Shown one piece after another: positions 9,041 through 17,578 of a stretch of 64,000 nt of DNA. The position numbers and the translations under genes were made by a program. The stretch spans positions 62,001 to 126,000 of the forward strand of contig JBBDJD010000019.1 in NCBI GenBank assembly GCA_040880025.1, given 5' to 3'. This DNA is from RCIO01 sp040880025 (lineage in GTDB: Bacteria > Pseudomonadota > Alphaproteobacteria > Rhizobiales > Rhizobiaceae). The notes beneath the pieces are model-generated. The model was not told the origin of the DNA, made no database searches, and saw nothing but the letters and a program-made list of their open reading frames with translations. How positions within the stretch are numbered: the first letter of the stretch is position 1; each line of letters begins with the position of its first letter.

Positions 9041-9385
9041 ATGAAATTCATCGACAAGGGTCCGCGTATGAGCCAGGCGGTTGCAGGAAGCGGCATCGTT
9101 GCTACGGCTGGACAGGTCGGCGCCGGCGAAGAAGGAGTCGATGCGCAGACGAAATTGATACTCAAGAACATCGACAGGCTTTTGTCCGAGTGCAACAGCG
9201 ACAAGTCGCGCATTCTCTATGCGACGATTTGGCTGACCGACATGGCGAACTACGACCTATTCAATGCCGTGTGGGACAAATGGATAGATCCCGGTTGTCC
9301 GCCCGCCCGGGCATGCGTCACAAGCGAGCTCGCCAAGCCTGACTGGCTAGTGGAAGTTCAGGTGTTTGCCCTCACACGAGATTGA
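9041..9385 (+). CDS. RidA family (YjgF/YER057c/UK114) protein
   Basis: 114 residues, ATG 9041 with GGGAG at 9028-9032. Family features are the N-terminal strand ending GIVATAGQVG, the ILYATIWLTDMANYD segment and the substrate-anchoring Arg in PPARACV. RidA enzymes hydrolyse reactive enamine/imine intermediates released by PLP enzymes, and several clade members act as deaminases in catabolic operons. Two PLP enzymes directly upstream make such a role natural here (inference). The stop codon overlaps the TTG start of the next gene, so translation of the regulator is probably coupled. Confidence 0.85.
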   Translation: MKFIDKGPRMSQAVAGSGIVATAGQVGAGEEGVDAQTKLILKNIDRLLSECNSDKSRILYATIWLTDMANYDLFNAVWDKWIDPGCPPARACVTSELAKPDWLVEVQVFALTRD

Positions 9386-10416
9386 CGCGCAAAGAAAGAA
9401 TAGACCCTGAAGTGTCCTTGAAGGCTCGCAGAGAAGCGGACTGGGCAGAGCGTTGTGCGATAGGTTTTCTGCTTCTTCCCGGTTTCTCCCTGCTGTCTTT
9501 CTCCTCGGCCATAGAGCCGCTTCGAATCGCCAACAAGATTCTCGGACGAAACGCATTTGCATATCTCTGCTGTTCGATTGACGGAAGGGATGCGCAGGCA
9601 AGCAATGGCCTCATCCAACGTATTGATTTGTGCATAGATGAAATCGGGGAACCGGATTTCCTTGTCATTTGTAGCAGCGACGGCATTGAGAAGGTCGTAC
9701 TACCGGCTTCTCTACGGCATGCGGTTCGTAAATTTGCGCATGCCGGAGGGCTCATCGGGGGCGTTTGCACCGGTGCATACGCTCTTGCATCGCTCGGCTT
9801 GCTGAAGGGCCGCAAATGCACGGTACACTGGGAATATGCAGGGATATTCAGCGAGGCATTTCCTGATGTCGAATTGACGTCCTGCCTGGTACAGGAAGAT
9901 CGTACAATTCTAACATGCGCAGGAGGCAGTGCTGCCTTCGAGATGATGATCAACTTCGTTGAGAGGATTCACGGTGCCCGGCTCTGTGCAGAAGTGGCCG
10001 ATATCGCCTTGCACGGAACACTTCGCCCCCTCTGGGAACACCAACATGACGAATTGCGGCGGCGGCTGGCATCTGGGAACAAAATATTGCTTCGCTGCGT
10101 CCGCTTGATGGGAGACAATATTTCCGAACCCCTTCCATTGGCCACGATCAGTGGCGAGATATGCGCAAGCCGCCGCACTATCGAGAGGATATTCAGGAAA
10201 CACACCGGCCTGACCCCGCTGGGTTACTATCGCAAGATTAGGGTCGAGTTCTCGCATCGCCTTGTGAAGCACACCGAACTGCCGATCCTCGAAATAGCCG
10301 TTGCAAGCGGCTTTGTGAGCGCGTCGCATTTTTCCAGATGCTATCGGATTCGGTTTGGCCTTAGCCCGATTGAAATGCGGCGAAAGAGCCACGCGACGTT
10401 TGATGCCGCAGCATGA
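9382..10416 (+). CDS. GlxA-family AraC transcriptional regulator (DJ-1/PfpI-like domain plus HTH)
   Basis: 344 residues. Residues of about 25-190 form a DJ-1/PfpI-like class I amidotransferase fold (RCAIGFLLLPGFSLLSFSSA at its start, GGVCTGAYALASLGLL at the nucleophile-elbow position, Cys included). Residues 235-335 are a double AraC helix-turn-helix (SRRTIERIFRKHTGL; ILEIAVASGFVSASHFSRCY). Such regulators (GlxA, CdhR, ArgR of Pseudomonas) typically activate catabolic operons for nitrogenous compounds. The start is probably TTG 9382, overlapping the ridA-type stop by 3 nt. It most likely controls the surrounding module, including hyuA, which begins 102 bp downstream. Confidence 0.88.
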   Translation: MTRKERIDPEVSLKARREADWAERCAIGFLLLPGFSLLSFSSAIEPLRIANKILGRNAFAYLCCSIDGRDAQASNGLIQRIDLCIDEIGEPDFLVICSSDGIEKVVLPASLRHAVRKFAHAGGLIGGVCTGAYALASLGLLKGRKCTVHWEYAGIFSEAFPDVELTSCLVQEDRTILTCAGGSAAFEMMINFVERIHGARLCAEVADIALHGTLRPLWEHQHDELRRRLASGNKILLRCVRLMGDNISEPLPLATISGEICASRRTIERIFRKHTGLTPLGYYRKIRVEFSHRLVKHTELPILEIAVASGFVSASHFSRCYRIRFGLSPIEMRRKSHATFDAAA

Positions 10417-10518
10417 AACGATCATGAATATTTATCATCCTCGCGAGTCGCAATTATTATTATCTGACCGCCGCACTTCTTATGCTGTTCGAAATGAGGC
10501 TAATTCGGGTGCATGTGA

Positions 10519-12621
10519 ATGGCGGTGTCGGGAAAATTCAGTGTCGGTATAGATATTGGGGGAACATTTACTGATATCGCCCTGATTGGCGACGGTGGTG
10601 AGATTCATACACACAAACTGCTGTCAACGCCGCAGGATTACAGCATCGCGATTGCAAACGGAATCGAACAGCTTCTTGACGCGCAAGAAATCGACGCCAG
10701 CGACATTGGCCTGATCATTCACGCGACCACGGTTGCGACCAATACCATTCTTGAATTCAAAGGCGCAAAAACCGCCCTCATCACGACCGAGGGTTTTCGC
10801 GACGTGTTGGAAATGAGGCGTCTGCGGATCCCCGTTCTCTACGACTTGCGCTTCCGCAAACCTCCGCCGCTGGTGCCGCGAAGGCGACGCTTCGAACTCG
10901 CCGAGCGGTTGGATTCGAATGGGCAAGTTCTGCGCGCCATGAATGAAGAAGATCTGCGCGAAATTGTTGCCGCACTCAAGGAAGAGGGCGTGGAATCGGT
11001 TGCGATTTGCCTCATCCACGCTCATGCAAACAGCGATCACGAGCGACGCATCGAATCGTTCCTCGCGAAGGAATTGGGCGATCAGATCTACCTGTCGCGA
11101 TCTTCAGAAGTGCTTCCCGAAATTCGCGAGTACGAACGATCCAGTACGACGGTTGTGAATGCGTATGTCGGACCGGTGGTTGCGTCGTATCTGCATTCGA
11201 TCTCAAGAAACCTGAAGAAAATTGGCGTGGAATGCCCGCTTCAGATCATGCATTCGGCTGGCGGCGTCATGAGTGTCGATCTCGCGGTCAGGAAACCTTC
11301 GCACCTCGTTGAGTCAGGACCGGCGGCGGGTGTAATTGCCGCCGCCCGCTTGGCTGAAGCATCCTCCCGACCCAACGTCATTTCATTCGACATGGGAGGA
11401 ACGACAGCCAAGGCCGCGCTTGTCGAGGGTGGCAAACCCACCCGTACAGCCGAATATGAGGTGGGTGCCGGCATCAATCTCTGTTCTAAGCTGGTCAAGG
11501 GCGGAGGCTATCCGATCAAACTTCCTTTCATCGACGTCTCTGAGATCGGCGCTGGCGGTGGTTCGATAGTGTCGGTGAGCGAAGATGGACGTATTTCAGT
11601 CGGTCCGGAAAGCGCCGGCGCCGAGCCCGGGCCCGTTGCCTATGGAAGGGGCGGTACCGAGCCGACCATTACCGATGCGCTGATCGCGATGGGGTATATC
11701 AACCCTAAGAATATTGTAGGCGGAAAGTTCGACCTCGACCGCGAGGCAGCGATAGCTGCGATCCAGGAAAAAGTTGCGGCACGAATCGGAAAGGGAGCCG
11801 ATGAAACCGCCCATGGCATCCTGACGCTCGCGGTTGCCACGATGACGCGCGCGATCAAGGCGGTGTCCACTTATCAGGGCCGCGACCCGCGCTCGTTCTC
11901 GCTCGTGGCGTTTGGAGGAAATGGGCCGGTGGTCGCCGCAGAAATCGCACGTTCACTCAACATGGCCGAAGTCATCATTCCTCCAGCGGCGGGTGTGTTT
12001 TCGGCAGTGGGGTTGCTTTTTTCGGACGTGGAGTACGAACTGGTCCGTTCGGTGTTCGGGAGGGATGCCGGCCACGACGCCGCCGCACTCTCGGCAATAT
12101 ACCATGAAATGGCGCAGGAGGCCCGCCATGCGCTCATCGAAGAGGGCTATTCGCCGCAAACGATCCAGATCGAACAGATGGCGGACATCAGATATGCGGG
12201 CCAAGCGTATGAGCTCACCATCGCGGCGAAATTCGATGAAAATGACGCCCTTGATATTGAAGCGATGGGCACTTTCTTCGGCTACGAACATGAACGGACT
12301 TACGGACACAAATCGGATACCGATCCGTTTCAAATAATCAGCCTGAAAACGATCGCCCGGGTCCCGAACCTCTATCAGATTCGCGACAGCCAGTTGCAGA
12401 GTAATCATGCCGGCAAGAGCGGCTGCAGGTCGGTCTATTTCGGCCACCAGGAACAATGGCTGGACACGCCGGTATGTGCGAGAGGGGAAATTCCCAAAAT
12501 TCCGCGCTCCGGGCCGCTAGTCATCGAAGAGTTCGACAGCACTTGTGTCGTTCCGCCCGATGCCCGTGTGCATCTTGACGATGCGGGCAATGTCATCATC
12601 CGTTTCGGAGAAGAAGAGTGA
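10519..12621 (+). CDS. hyuA: hydantoinase/oxoprolinase family protein, subunit A
   Basis: 700 residues. The N-terminus has the actin-like ATPase motif VGIDIGGTFTDIALI, followed by hydantoinase A/oxoprolinase blocks (SFDMGGTTAKAAL around 290; GAGGGSI; GPESAGAEPGP). The family covers N-methylhydantoinase A, 5-oxoprolinase, acetone carboxylase beta and caprolactamase alpha; these couple ATP hydrolysis to opening of cyclic amides or related chemistry. Together with hyuB, whose GTG start overlaps this gene's TGA by 4 nt, it should form an ATP-dependent two-subunit enzyme. The substrate cannot be read from the sequence. The start is ATG 10519; no strong Shine-Dalgarno is seen. Confidence 0.9.
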   Translation: MAVSGKFSVGIDIGGTFTDIALIGDGGEIHTHKLLSTPQDYSIAIANGIEQLLDAQEIDASDIGLIIHATTVATNTILEFKGAKTALITTEGFRDVLEMRRLRIPVLYDLRFRKPPPLVPRRRRFELAERLDSNGQVLRAMNEEDLREIVAALKEEGVESVAICLIHAHANSDHERRIESFLAKELGDQIYLSRSSEVLPEIREYERSSTTVVNAYVGPVVASYLHSISRNLKKIGVECPLQIMHSAGGVMSVDLAVRKPSHLVESGPAAGVIAAARLAEASSRPNVISFDMGGTTAKAALVEGGKPTRTAEYEVGAGINLCSKLVKGGGYPIKLPFIDVSEIGAGGGSIVSVSEDGRISVGPESAGAEPGPVAYGRGGTEPTITDALIAMGYINPKNIVGGKFDLDREAAIAAIQEKVAARIGKGADETAHGILTLAVATMTRAIKAVSTYQGRDPRSFSLVAFGGNGPVVAAEIARSLNMAEVIIPPAAGVFSAVGLLFSDVEYELVRSVFGRDAGHDAAALSAIYHEMAQEARHALIEEGYSPQTIQIEQMADIRYAGQAYELTIAAKFDENDALDIEAMGTFFGYEHERTYGHKSDTDPFQIISLKTIARVPNLYQIRDSQLQSNHAGKSGCRSVYFGHQEQWLDTPVCARGEIPKIPRSGPLVIEEFDSTCVVPPDARVHLDDAGNVIIRFGEEE

Positions 12622-14351
12622 GACCGGAAATTGATCCGATAACGTTCGAGGTGATTCAGAACGCGCTCAGTTCCATTGCCGATGAAATGGCGCTCGTCAT
12701 CCTGCGCAGCGCCTATTCGCCAGTTGTCCGCGATTCCATGGATTATTCCACTGCGCTATGCGACAGCAAGGGGCAGGTTGTTGCACAAGGGCTGACGCTC
12801 GCCGTACAGCTTGGCACCTTCCCTGACGTGATGCGGATACTGGTTTCGCGGTACGGCGAAGAAATGCACGATGGCGATGTATTCATCGTCAACGATCCCT
12901 ACGGTTATGGCGGACAGCATCTCCCCGACATCTACATCATCACCCCTATATTCATCGAAGGCACGCTCGCCGGTTATTCAGCCACCATGGCGCATCATTC
13001 CGATGTCGGCGGCATTGCGCCTGGCAGCGTGGCTATTCATGCTCGGGAGATATATCAGGAAGGTCTTCGACTGCCGCTGGCGCGGCTTTATTCGGCCGGC
13101 AGGGAAAACGAGAGCCTTTTCGAAATAATTACCAAGAACACACGCTCGCCGATCCAGGTCCTTGGCGATCTGCGCGCCCAGATCGCAGCCTGCAAGGCGG
13201 GACAGCGCGGATTGGAGCAACTCGCTGAAAAATACGATCTTGATCAGCTCAACTTCTATTTCGAAGCGCTGCACGATTTTGCCGAACAGCGGATGCGAGC
13301 GGTTATCGAAGCGCTTCCAGACGTTGTCTATGAGAATGTGGATTATATCGACGGGGTTGGTCACGACCCGCAGCAATTGCGCATTCAGGTCAGGATCGAA
13401 ATCAGGGGCAGCGACGTATTTGTCGATTTCGACGGTTCCTCGAAACAGATAGCCGCTGCAATCAATTGTCCTGTGGCTGCCGTCAATTCGGCAACCTATT
13501 GCGCGATCCGCTGCATGGCGCGCGATCCCATCCCCAATTGCGAAGGATATATGCGCCCGATCCACGTTTCTGCACCGGTCGGCTCGATACTAAATCCGGT
13601 GGAACCGGCTGCCTGTGGCGCACGCGGCGTAATGGCATATCGATGCTTCGATGCAATCATGGGTGCCTTTGGGAAAGTACTGCCAGAAAGCGTTATCGCA
13701 GGGAGTGAAGGTGGGCCAATCCTTTTTTCTGTGGGCGGTCGCCATAAGGGCAAACCCTTTGTTCTCACCGAGGTGATGGTCGGCTGCTGGGGAGGACGTC
13801 ACGGCATCGATGGCGAGGAAGGGATATCCAATCCGGCGGCAAATCTCTCCAACCAGCCGATCGAACTGATCGAGGCGGAATTGCCGCTGAGAATTCATAA
13901 ATACAGTTTGGTGACGGATTCGGCCGGGCCAGGCGAATTCAGAGGAGGCATGGCCTTTGAACGGATATTTGAGAATCTGGCGGATCAGTCGCAATTCACT
14001 GTGCGTTCCGATCGTCGAAAGCACCGGCCTTATGGCGTAGCCGATGGCCAGCCCGGAAGGCCGTCAGCCAGCACGCTGATACGGTTCGGCAAAGCTGCCA
14101 TCAATCTACCTACCATGCCGATGGAAAGCTTCGACCTCGTACCGGGTGACATCGTTCAAATCATATCCGCGGGCGGTGGTGGATTCGGCCCGGCGTTCGA
14201 GCGCGATCCCGCTGCCGTGCTGGACGACGTACTGAATGACAAAGTGAGCATTGAGGGAGCAAGACACGACTACGGCGTCATCATCCGCGACGGCGTGCTC
14301 GACCGCGACTCCACGAACGTCCTTCGTGCGCGTGCGCGAGAAGCCAGATGA
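12618..14351 (+). CDS. hyuB: hydantoinase/oxoprolinase family protein, subunit B
   Basis: 577 residues, GTG start in a GTGA overlap with hyuA. Hydantoinase B features include DPITFEVIQNALSSIADEM at the N-terminus, IVNDPYGYGGQHLPDI, HHSDVGG, and the C-terminal ISAGGGGFGPAFERDP. The length matches stand-alone B subunits (about 520-590). It is the partner of HyuA in ATP-dependent hydrolysis of a lactam, hydantoin or related ring. The following deacylase gene also overlaps by 4 nt, so hyuA, hyuB and the deacylase form one translationally coupled block and probably catalyse successive steps (inference). Confidence 0.9.
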   Translation: MRPEIDPITFEVIQNALSSIADEMALVILRSAYSPVVRDSMDYSTALCDSKGQVVAQGLTLAVQLGTFPDVMRILVSRYGEEMHDGDVFIVNDPYGYGGQHLPDIYIITPIFIEGTLAGYSATMAHHSDVGGIAPGSVAIHAREIYQEGLRLPLARLYSAGRENESLFEIITKNTRSPIQVLGDLRAQIAACKAGQRGLEQLAEKYDLDQLNFYFEALHDFAEQRMRAVIEALPDVVYENVDYIDGVGHDPQQLRIQVRIEIRGSDVFVDFDGSSKQIAAAINCPVAAVNSATYCAIRCMARDPIPNCEGYMRPIHVSAPVGSILNPVEPAACGARGVMAYRCFDAIMGAFGKVLPESVIAGSEGGPILFSVGGRHKGKPFVLTEVMVGCWGGRHGIDGEEGISNPAANLSNQPIELIEAELPLRIHKYSLVTDSAGPGEFRGGMAFERIFENLADQSQFTVRSDRRKHRPYGVADGQPGRPSASTLIRFGKAAINLPTMPMESFDLVPGDIVQIISAGGGGFGPAFERDPAAVLDDVLNDKVSIEGARHDYGVIIRDGVLDRDSTNVLRARAREAR

Positions 14352-15910
14352 TCCCGGATATCGTCGTCCGAAACGGAACGGTCCTCGACGGAACGGGAGC
14401 TCCGCCAATCCGGGCTGATCTCGTGATCGCCGGAGGACGAATTGCCGAACTGACCTCATCACCGCCCGTCGCTGCTGAGGAAATCGATGCGAGTGGCTTG
14501 ATCGTTTCACCGGGATTCATCGATATTCATAGTCATGCGGATTTCACCCTCCTCGTCGATCCGCGGGCGCAGAGCGCGCTGTCGCAGGGCGTCACCCTAG
14601 AGGTTCTGGGCAATTGCGGCCATGGCTGCTTCCCGATCCGGAATGCGCAACTTGCCAAGACCGCGATTTATGGGGTCAGCGACCATATCGCTCTAGATTG
14701 GAACAGCTGCGCCGGTTATCTTGATCTGCTTGAGGCGGCGAGTCCTGCGGTCAACGTGATCACGCTGGTACCCAACGGTCAGCTCCGGCAGGCGGTCACC
14801 GGCATCAAGGACGGTAAGGCGAATCGCAAAGAGCTCGGAGAAATGGTCCGCCTGCTTGAGGATGGACTCGAGGCCGGCGCGTTCGGCTATTCTACCGGCC
14901 TTGAATATCCCCTCGAACGTGGCGCGGACAGCAGCGAAATATCACGACTGCTCGAACCCGTAGCAGCACGGTCGCTTCTGTACGCTACTCACACGCGCGA
15001 CCGCGATGAAAGCGCGGCAGAGGCCGTCGCCGAGGCAATCGAAACCGCTCGTCGATCCGAAGTCCGCCTCCAGATATCGCACCTAATGCCCCGAGGAAGC
15101 CCGGATGACGCTGACCGCTGCATCGAGCTGGTCGACACGGCTAAGAACAGTGGCCAGGACATCGCATTCGACATGCATACGCGCAAATTCTCGATGACTT
15201 TCCTTCACGCGATGCTGCCACCATGGGCGCTCGGAAACGACATCGCCAAAATGGCTGGCGACCTTGAGGCTAGTCGGCGCATTATCGAGCACAAATCGGT
15301 GCTCTCGACGATTGGCTGGGAGCGCATCGTGCTGCTCGACAACGACGTCGTTCCGCAATTCTCCCGAATGACAATCACCGATATCGCCGGGCGCATGAAT
15401 CTGTCGCCAGCGCGAGCTGCGCTTCAACTGTTGTGCGACGCGGCCGGGCATCCGCAACCTTTGATGATCATCGCACAGATCTATTCGAACGGCGATCAAA
15501 AGAAAGCATTCTCCCATCCACTTTGCATGCCCGGCTCCGATGCCACGACCCTCGCAATGGACGGGCCACTGGCAAATTCAACCTTTCACGGCGCCTATGA
15601 CTGGGCGTCTTGGTTCTATCGTTTCACCGTTCACGAACACCATATCCTGAACCCCGAAACGGCGATCCACCGACTTACTGGGCAACCTGCCGCGGTACTC
15701 GGCCTGTCGGATCGTGGCGTCATCAAGCCCGGCGCAATGGCAGATATCGCGATATTCGACGATCCCGGATTTCGCGAGCAAACGACGCTGTGGCAGCCGA
15801 ACAGCCTGTCGAGCGGCATGAAATATGTCCTTGTGAATGGCTCGGTCGCCTATCGAGACGGCAAGGTCTCGCCGAAACGCACCGGAAAAGTGCTGAGGAA
15901 ACTGAATTAG
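14348..15910 (+). CDS. N-acyl-D-amino-acid deacylase family amidohydrolase
   Basis: 520 residues, ATGA overlap with hyuB. An amidohydrolase-superfamily metal enzyme: RNGTVLDGTGAPPIRADLVI at the start, metal ligands in DIHSHADF, the GNCGHG block, GYSTGLEYPL, THTRDRDE, QISHLMPRG, MLPPW, MPGSDATT, and the closing MADIAIFD strand. This order of blocks matches D-aminoacylase/N-acyl-D-glutamate deacylase. It would remove an acyl or carbamoyl-like group from a D-amino or related amide, possibly from the ring-opened product of HyuAB (inference). The Cys at the GNCG position, a usual metal ligand, is present. The TRAP binding-protein gene follows after 56 bp. Confidence 0.85.
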   Translation: MIPDIVVRNGTVLDGTGAPPIRADLVIAGGRIAELTSSPPVAAEEIDASGLIVSPGFIDIHSHADFTLLVDPRAQSALSQGVTLEVLGNCGHGCFPIRNAQLAKTAIYGVSDHIALDWNSCAGYLDLLEAASPAVNVITLVPNGQLRQAVTGIKDGKANRKELGEMVRLLEDGLEAGAFGYSTGLEYPLERGADSSEISRLLEPVAARSLLYATHTRDRDESAAEAVAEAIETARRSEVRLQISHLMPRGSPDDADRCIELVDTAKNSGQDIAFDMHTRKFSMTFLHAMLPPWALGNDIAKMAGDLEASRRIIEHKSVLSTIGWERIVLLDNDVVPQFSRMTITDIAGRMNLSPARAALQLLCDAAGHPQPLMIIAQIYSNGDQKKAFSHPLCMPGSDATTLAMDGPLANSTFHGAYDWASWFYRFTVHEHHILNPETAIHRLTGQPAAVLGLSDRGVIKPGAMADIAIFDDPGFREQTTLWQPNSLSSGMKYVLVNGSVAYRDGKVSPKRTGKVLRKLN

Positions 15911-15966
15911 GGATTCGGTGCGAGTGAGCGCATCCGATGTAGTGGCATGTGCCAAAGGAGGTTATC

Positions 15967-16971
15967 ATGAAAAACCTAATCCAAACTGTTGTGGCCACCA
16001 CAGCGCTACTGATCACAACAACAATATCTGGGAATAGCATTGCCCAGGAGGTTACGCTGCGGTTGGGAACCGTCGATCCTCAGGTTACGCATTCGGGAGT
16101 GGGCGCAGAGAAATTCGCCGAGGAAGTCAGCCGTCTTTCGAATGGAACGATGGAAGTCAAAGTGTTCCATGCGGGCCAGCTCGGCAACATTCCGACCCAG
16201 ATTTCCAACGTGTTTTCCGGTGCACAAGATCTCCACCTAATCTATCCGGAATTTCTTGGGTCTGTCTCCGACGAAGCGAAAGTGATCTCCTTGCCATATC
16301 TATTTACTGATCACGATCATCTGCAGAAGTTTTACAAGAGCGATCTCTGGCAGCCAATGATCGAAACCCTTGATGGCCAGGGAGCGGTCATTCTCGACAA
16401 GGACTGGACCTGGTGGATCCTTGATCCGCGCGGGTTCGGTTCAATTCGGGCAGTTTATGAACCTTCCGATTTCGACGGGCTGAAGATGCGCATTTGGGAA
16501 GCGAAATCTGCGATCGAGACGTGGAAGGGCTTTGGCACAAATCCAGTAGTTGTGCCGCGTCCGGAGATGTATCTTGCGTTCAAGCAGGGCATCATCGAAG
16601 GCGGTCCCGAAACCGTCGGCGCCTGGGTAGACGCCAAAAATGTGGAGCATGCTAAGTACTGGATCAGGACCGACGAATATCATCAGATTATAAATATCAT
16701 GATAAACAAGAAAAAATTTGAAACGCTAACCGACGAACAAAAAGATATTCTTGAGGAAGCGATGATCACTGCGGGCGAGACTTTTCGTAGTCACTCCCAG
16801 GCAAATTTTGAGCAAAAGAAGGCCATCGCTAGGAGCGAGTATGACGCAAACATCATCGAGCCCGCCATCGGTCCGTGGCGCAAATCCGGTGCCGAGACTA
16901 TCGACAGGCTGATCGCCGATGGCTTTGTCGAGGCGGATTATGTCGAGGCAATTCGTGCGTTGGATCAGTAG
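15967..16971 (+). CDS. dctP: TRAP transporter substrate-binding protein (DctP family)
   Basis: 334 residues from ATG 15967. The start is fixed by AAAGGAG at 15954-15960, so the GTG at 15949 is rejected. An N-terminal signal peptide ends near NSIAQ/EVTLRLG. DctP blocks include the conserved substrate-carboxylate Arg region (LKMRIWEAKSAIETWKGFG) and the family pattern VPRPEMYLAFKQGIIEGG. It is a periplasmic binding protein feeding the DctQ/DctM permease downstream; the usual ligands are carboxylates, which fits uptake of an organic acid or N-acyl amino acid for this module. It is followed immediately by a perfect hairpin. Confidence 0.92.
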   Translation: MKNLIQTVVATTALLITTTISGNSIAQEVTLRLGTVDPQVTHSGVGAEKFAEEVSRLSNGTMEVKVFHAGQLGNIPTQISNVFSGAQDLHLIYPEFLGSVSDEAKVISLPYLFTDHDHLQKFYKSDLWQPMIETLDGQGAVILDKDWTWWILDPRGFGSIRAVYEPSDFDGLKMRIWEAKSAIETWKGFGTNPVVVPRPEMYLAFKQGIIEGGPETVGAWVDAKNVEHAKYWIRTDEYHQIINIMINKKKFETLTDEQKDILEEAMITAGETFRSHSQANFEQKKAIARSEYDANIIEPAIGPWRKSGAETIDRLIADGFVEADYVEAIRALDQ

Positions 16972-16980
16972 GCGGCGAGA

Positions 16981-17007
16981 TACCGGTGGCGGCACCCGCC
17001 ACCGGTA
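16981..17007 (+). terminator. perfect stem-loop between dctP and dctQ
   Basis: A 12-bp perfect stem (TACCGGTGGCGG / CCGCCACCGGTA) with a 3-nt CAC loop, 9 bp after the dctP stop codon and about 20 bp before dctQ. No T-tract follows, so it is more likely an attenuator or mRNA-stabilising hairpin that raises dctP over permease expression. A comparable hairpin occupies the same place in the second TRAP operon (57919-57944). Confidence 0.75.
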
Positions 17008-17028
17008 CAGCCAATTGGGGGGGCCGCA

Positions 17029-17568
17029 TTGCAGGACATGATCCGAAGCCTGGAGAACCCCATTCGCTTATATCTGCACTGGTCCAGCCGTCTGTTGGCC
17101 TTAATCGCAGGGGCGATGTTCTGCATCATGCTGGCCGTCAACGCCTACAATATCGCGATAAGATCGCTCACTGCCCAGGGGCTTGTCTGGCATCAGGAGG
17201 TGTCAATCATGGCTGCGTTCTGGATCTATTTCGCCGCCTATGCTCTGCTGGCCAAAGAAAGAAAATATATTACGGTCGATTTTATTTTCGATAGAATAGG
17301 AAAACAAATTGCATACATAATGCAATGTATAATTGTCATTCTGACCTTGGCATTCCATCTCTATCTTTTCATGCTTTGTATTGAAGTGATGGAAAGCGCC
17401 GGCTTTCTTGAGACACCTATACTGGGCTGGTCCGAGCAAGTTTACGTAGTGCCTTTGCTTGTCGGGTCGGCCGATATTGTTATCACGGAGTTGCTGCTCG
17501 GCGTGCTTCTGTTCGGCATCGGCGATGACGCAGTGTCCGATGTTACCTTGAACCATAACGCGCGATGA
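17029..17568 (+). CDS. dctQ: TRAP transporter small permease (DctQ family)
   Basis: 179 residues with four hydrophobic helices (about 17-40, 58-76, 95-118, 137-158), the usual DctQ layout, and the internal block HQEVSIMAAFWIYFAAYAL. The start is TTG 17029, spaced correctly from the run of seven G at 17017-17023; ATG 17038 is the alternative. The segment around 17255-17345 is strikingly AT-rich compared with the rest of the module. The gene works with DctM, whose GTG start lies 10 bp after the stop codon. Confidence 0.88.
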   Translation: MQDMIRSLENPIRLYLHWSSRLLALIAGAMFCIMLAVNAYNIAIRSLTAQGLVWHQEVSIMAAFWIYFAAYALLAKERKYITVDFIFDRIGKQIAYIMQCIIVILTLAFHLYLFMLCIEVMESAGFLETPILGWSEQVYVVPLLVGSADIVITELLLGVLLFGIGDDAVSDVTLNHNAR

Positions 17569-17578
17569 GGGTGTCTCT

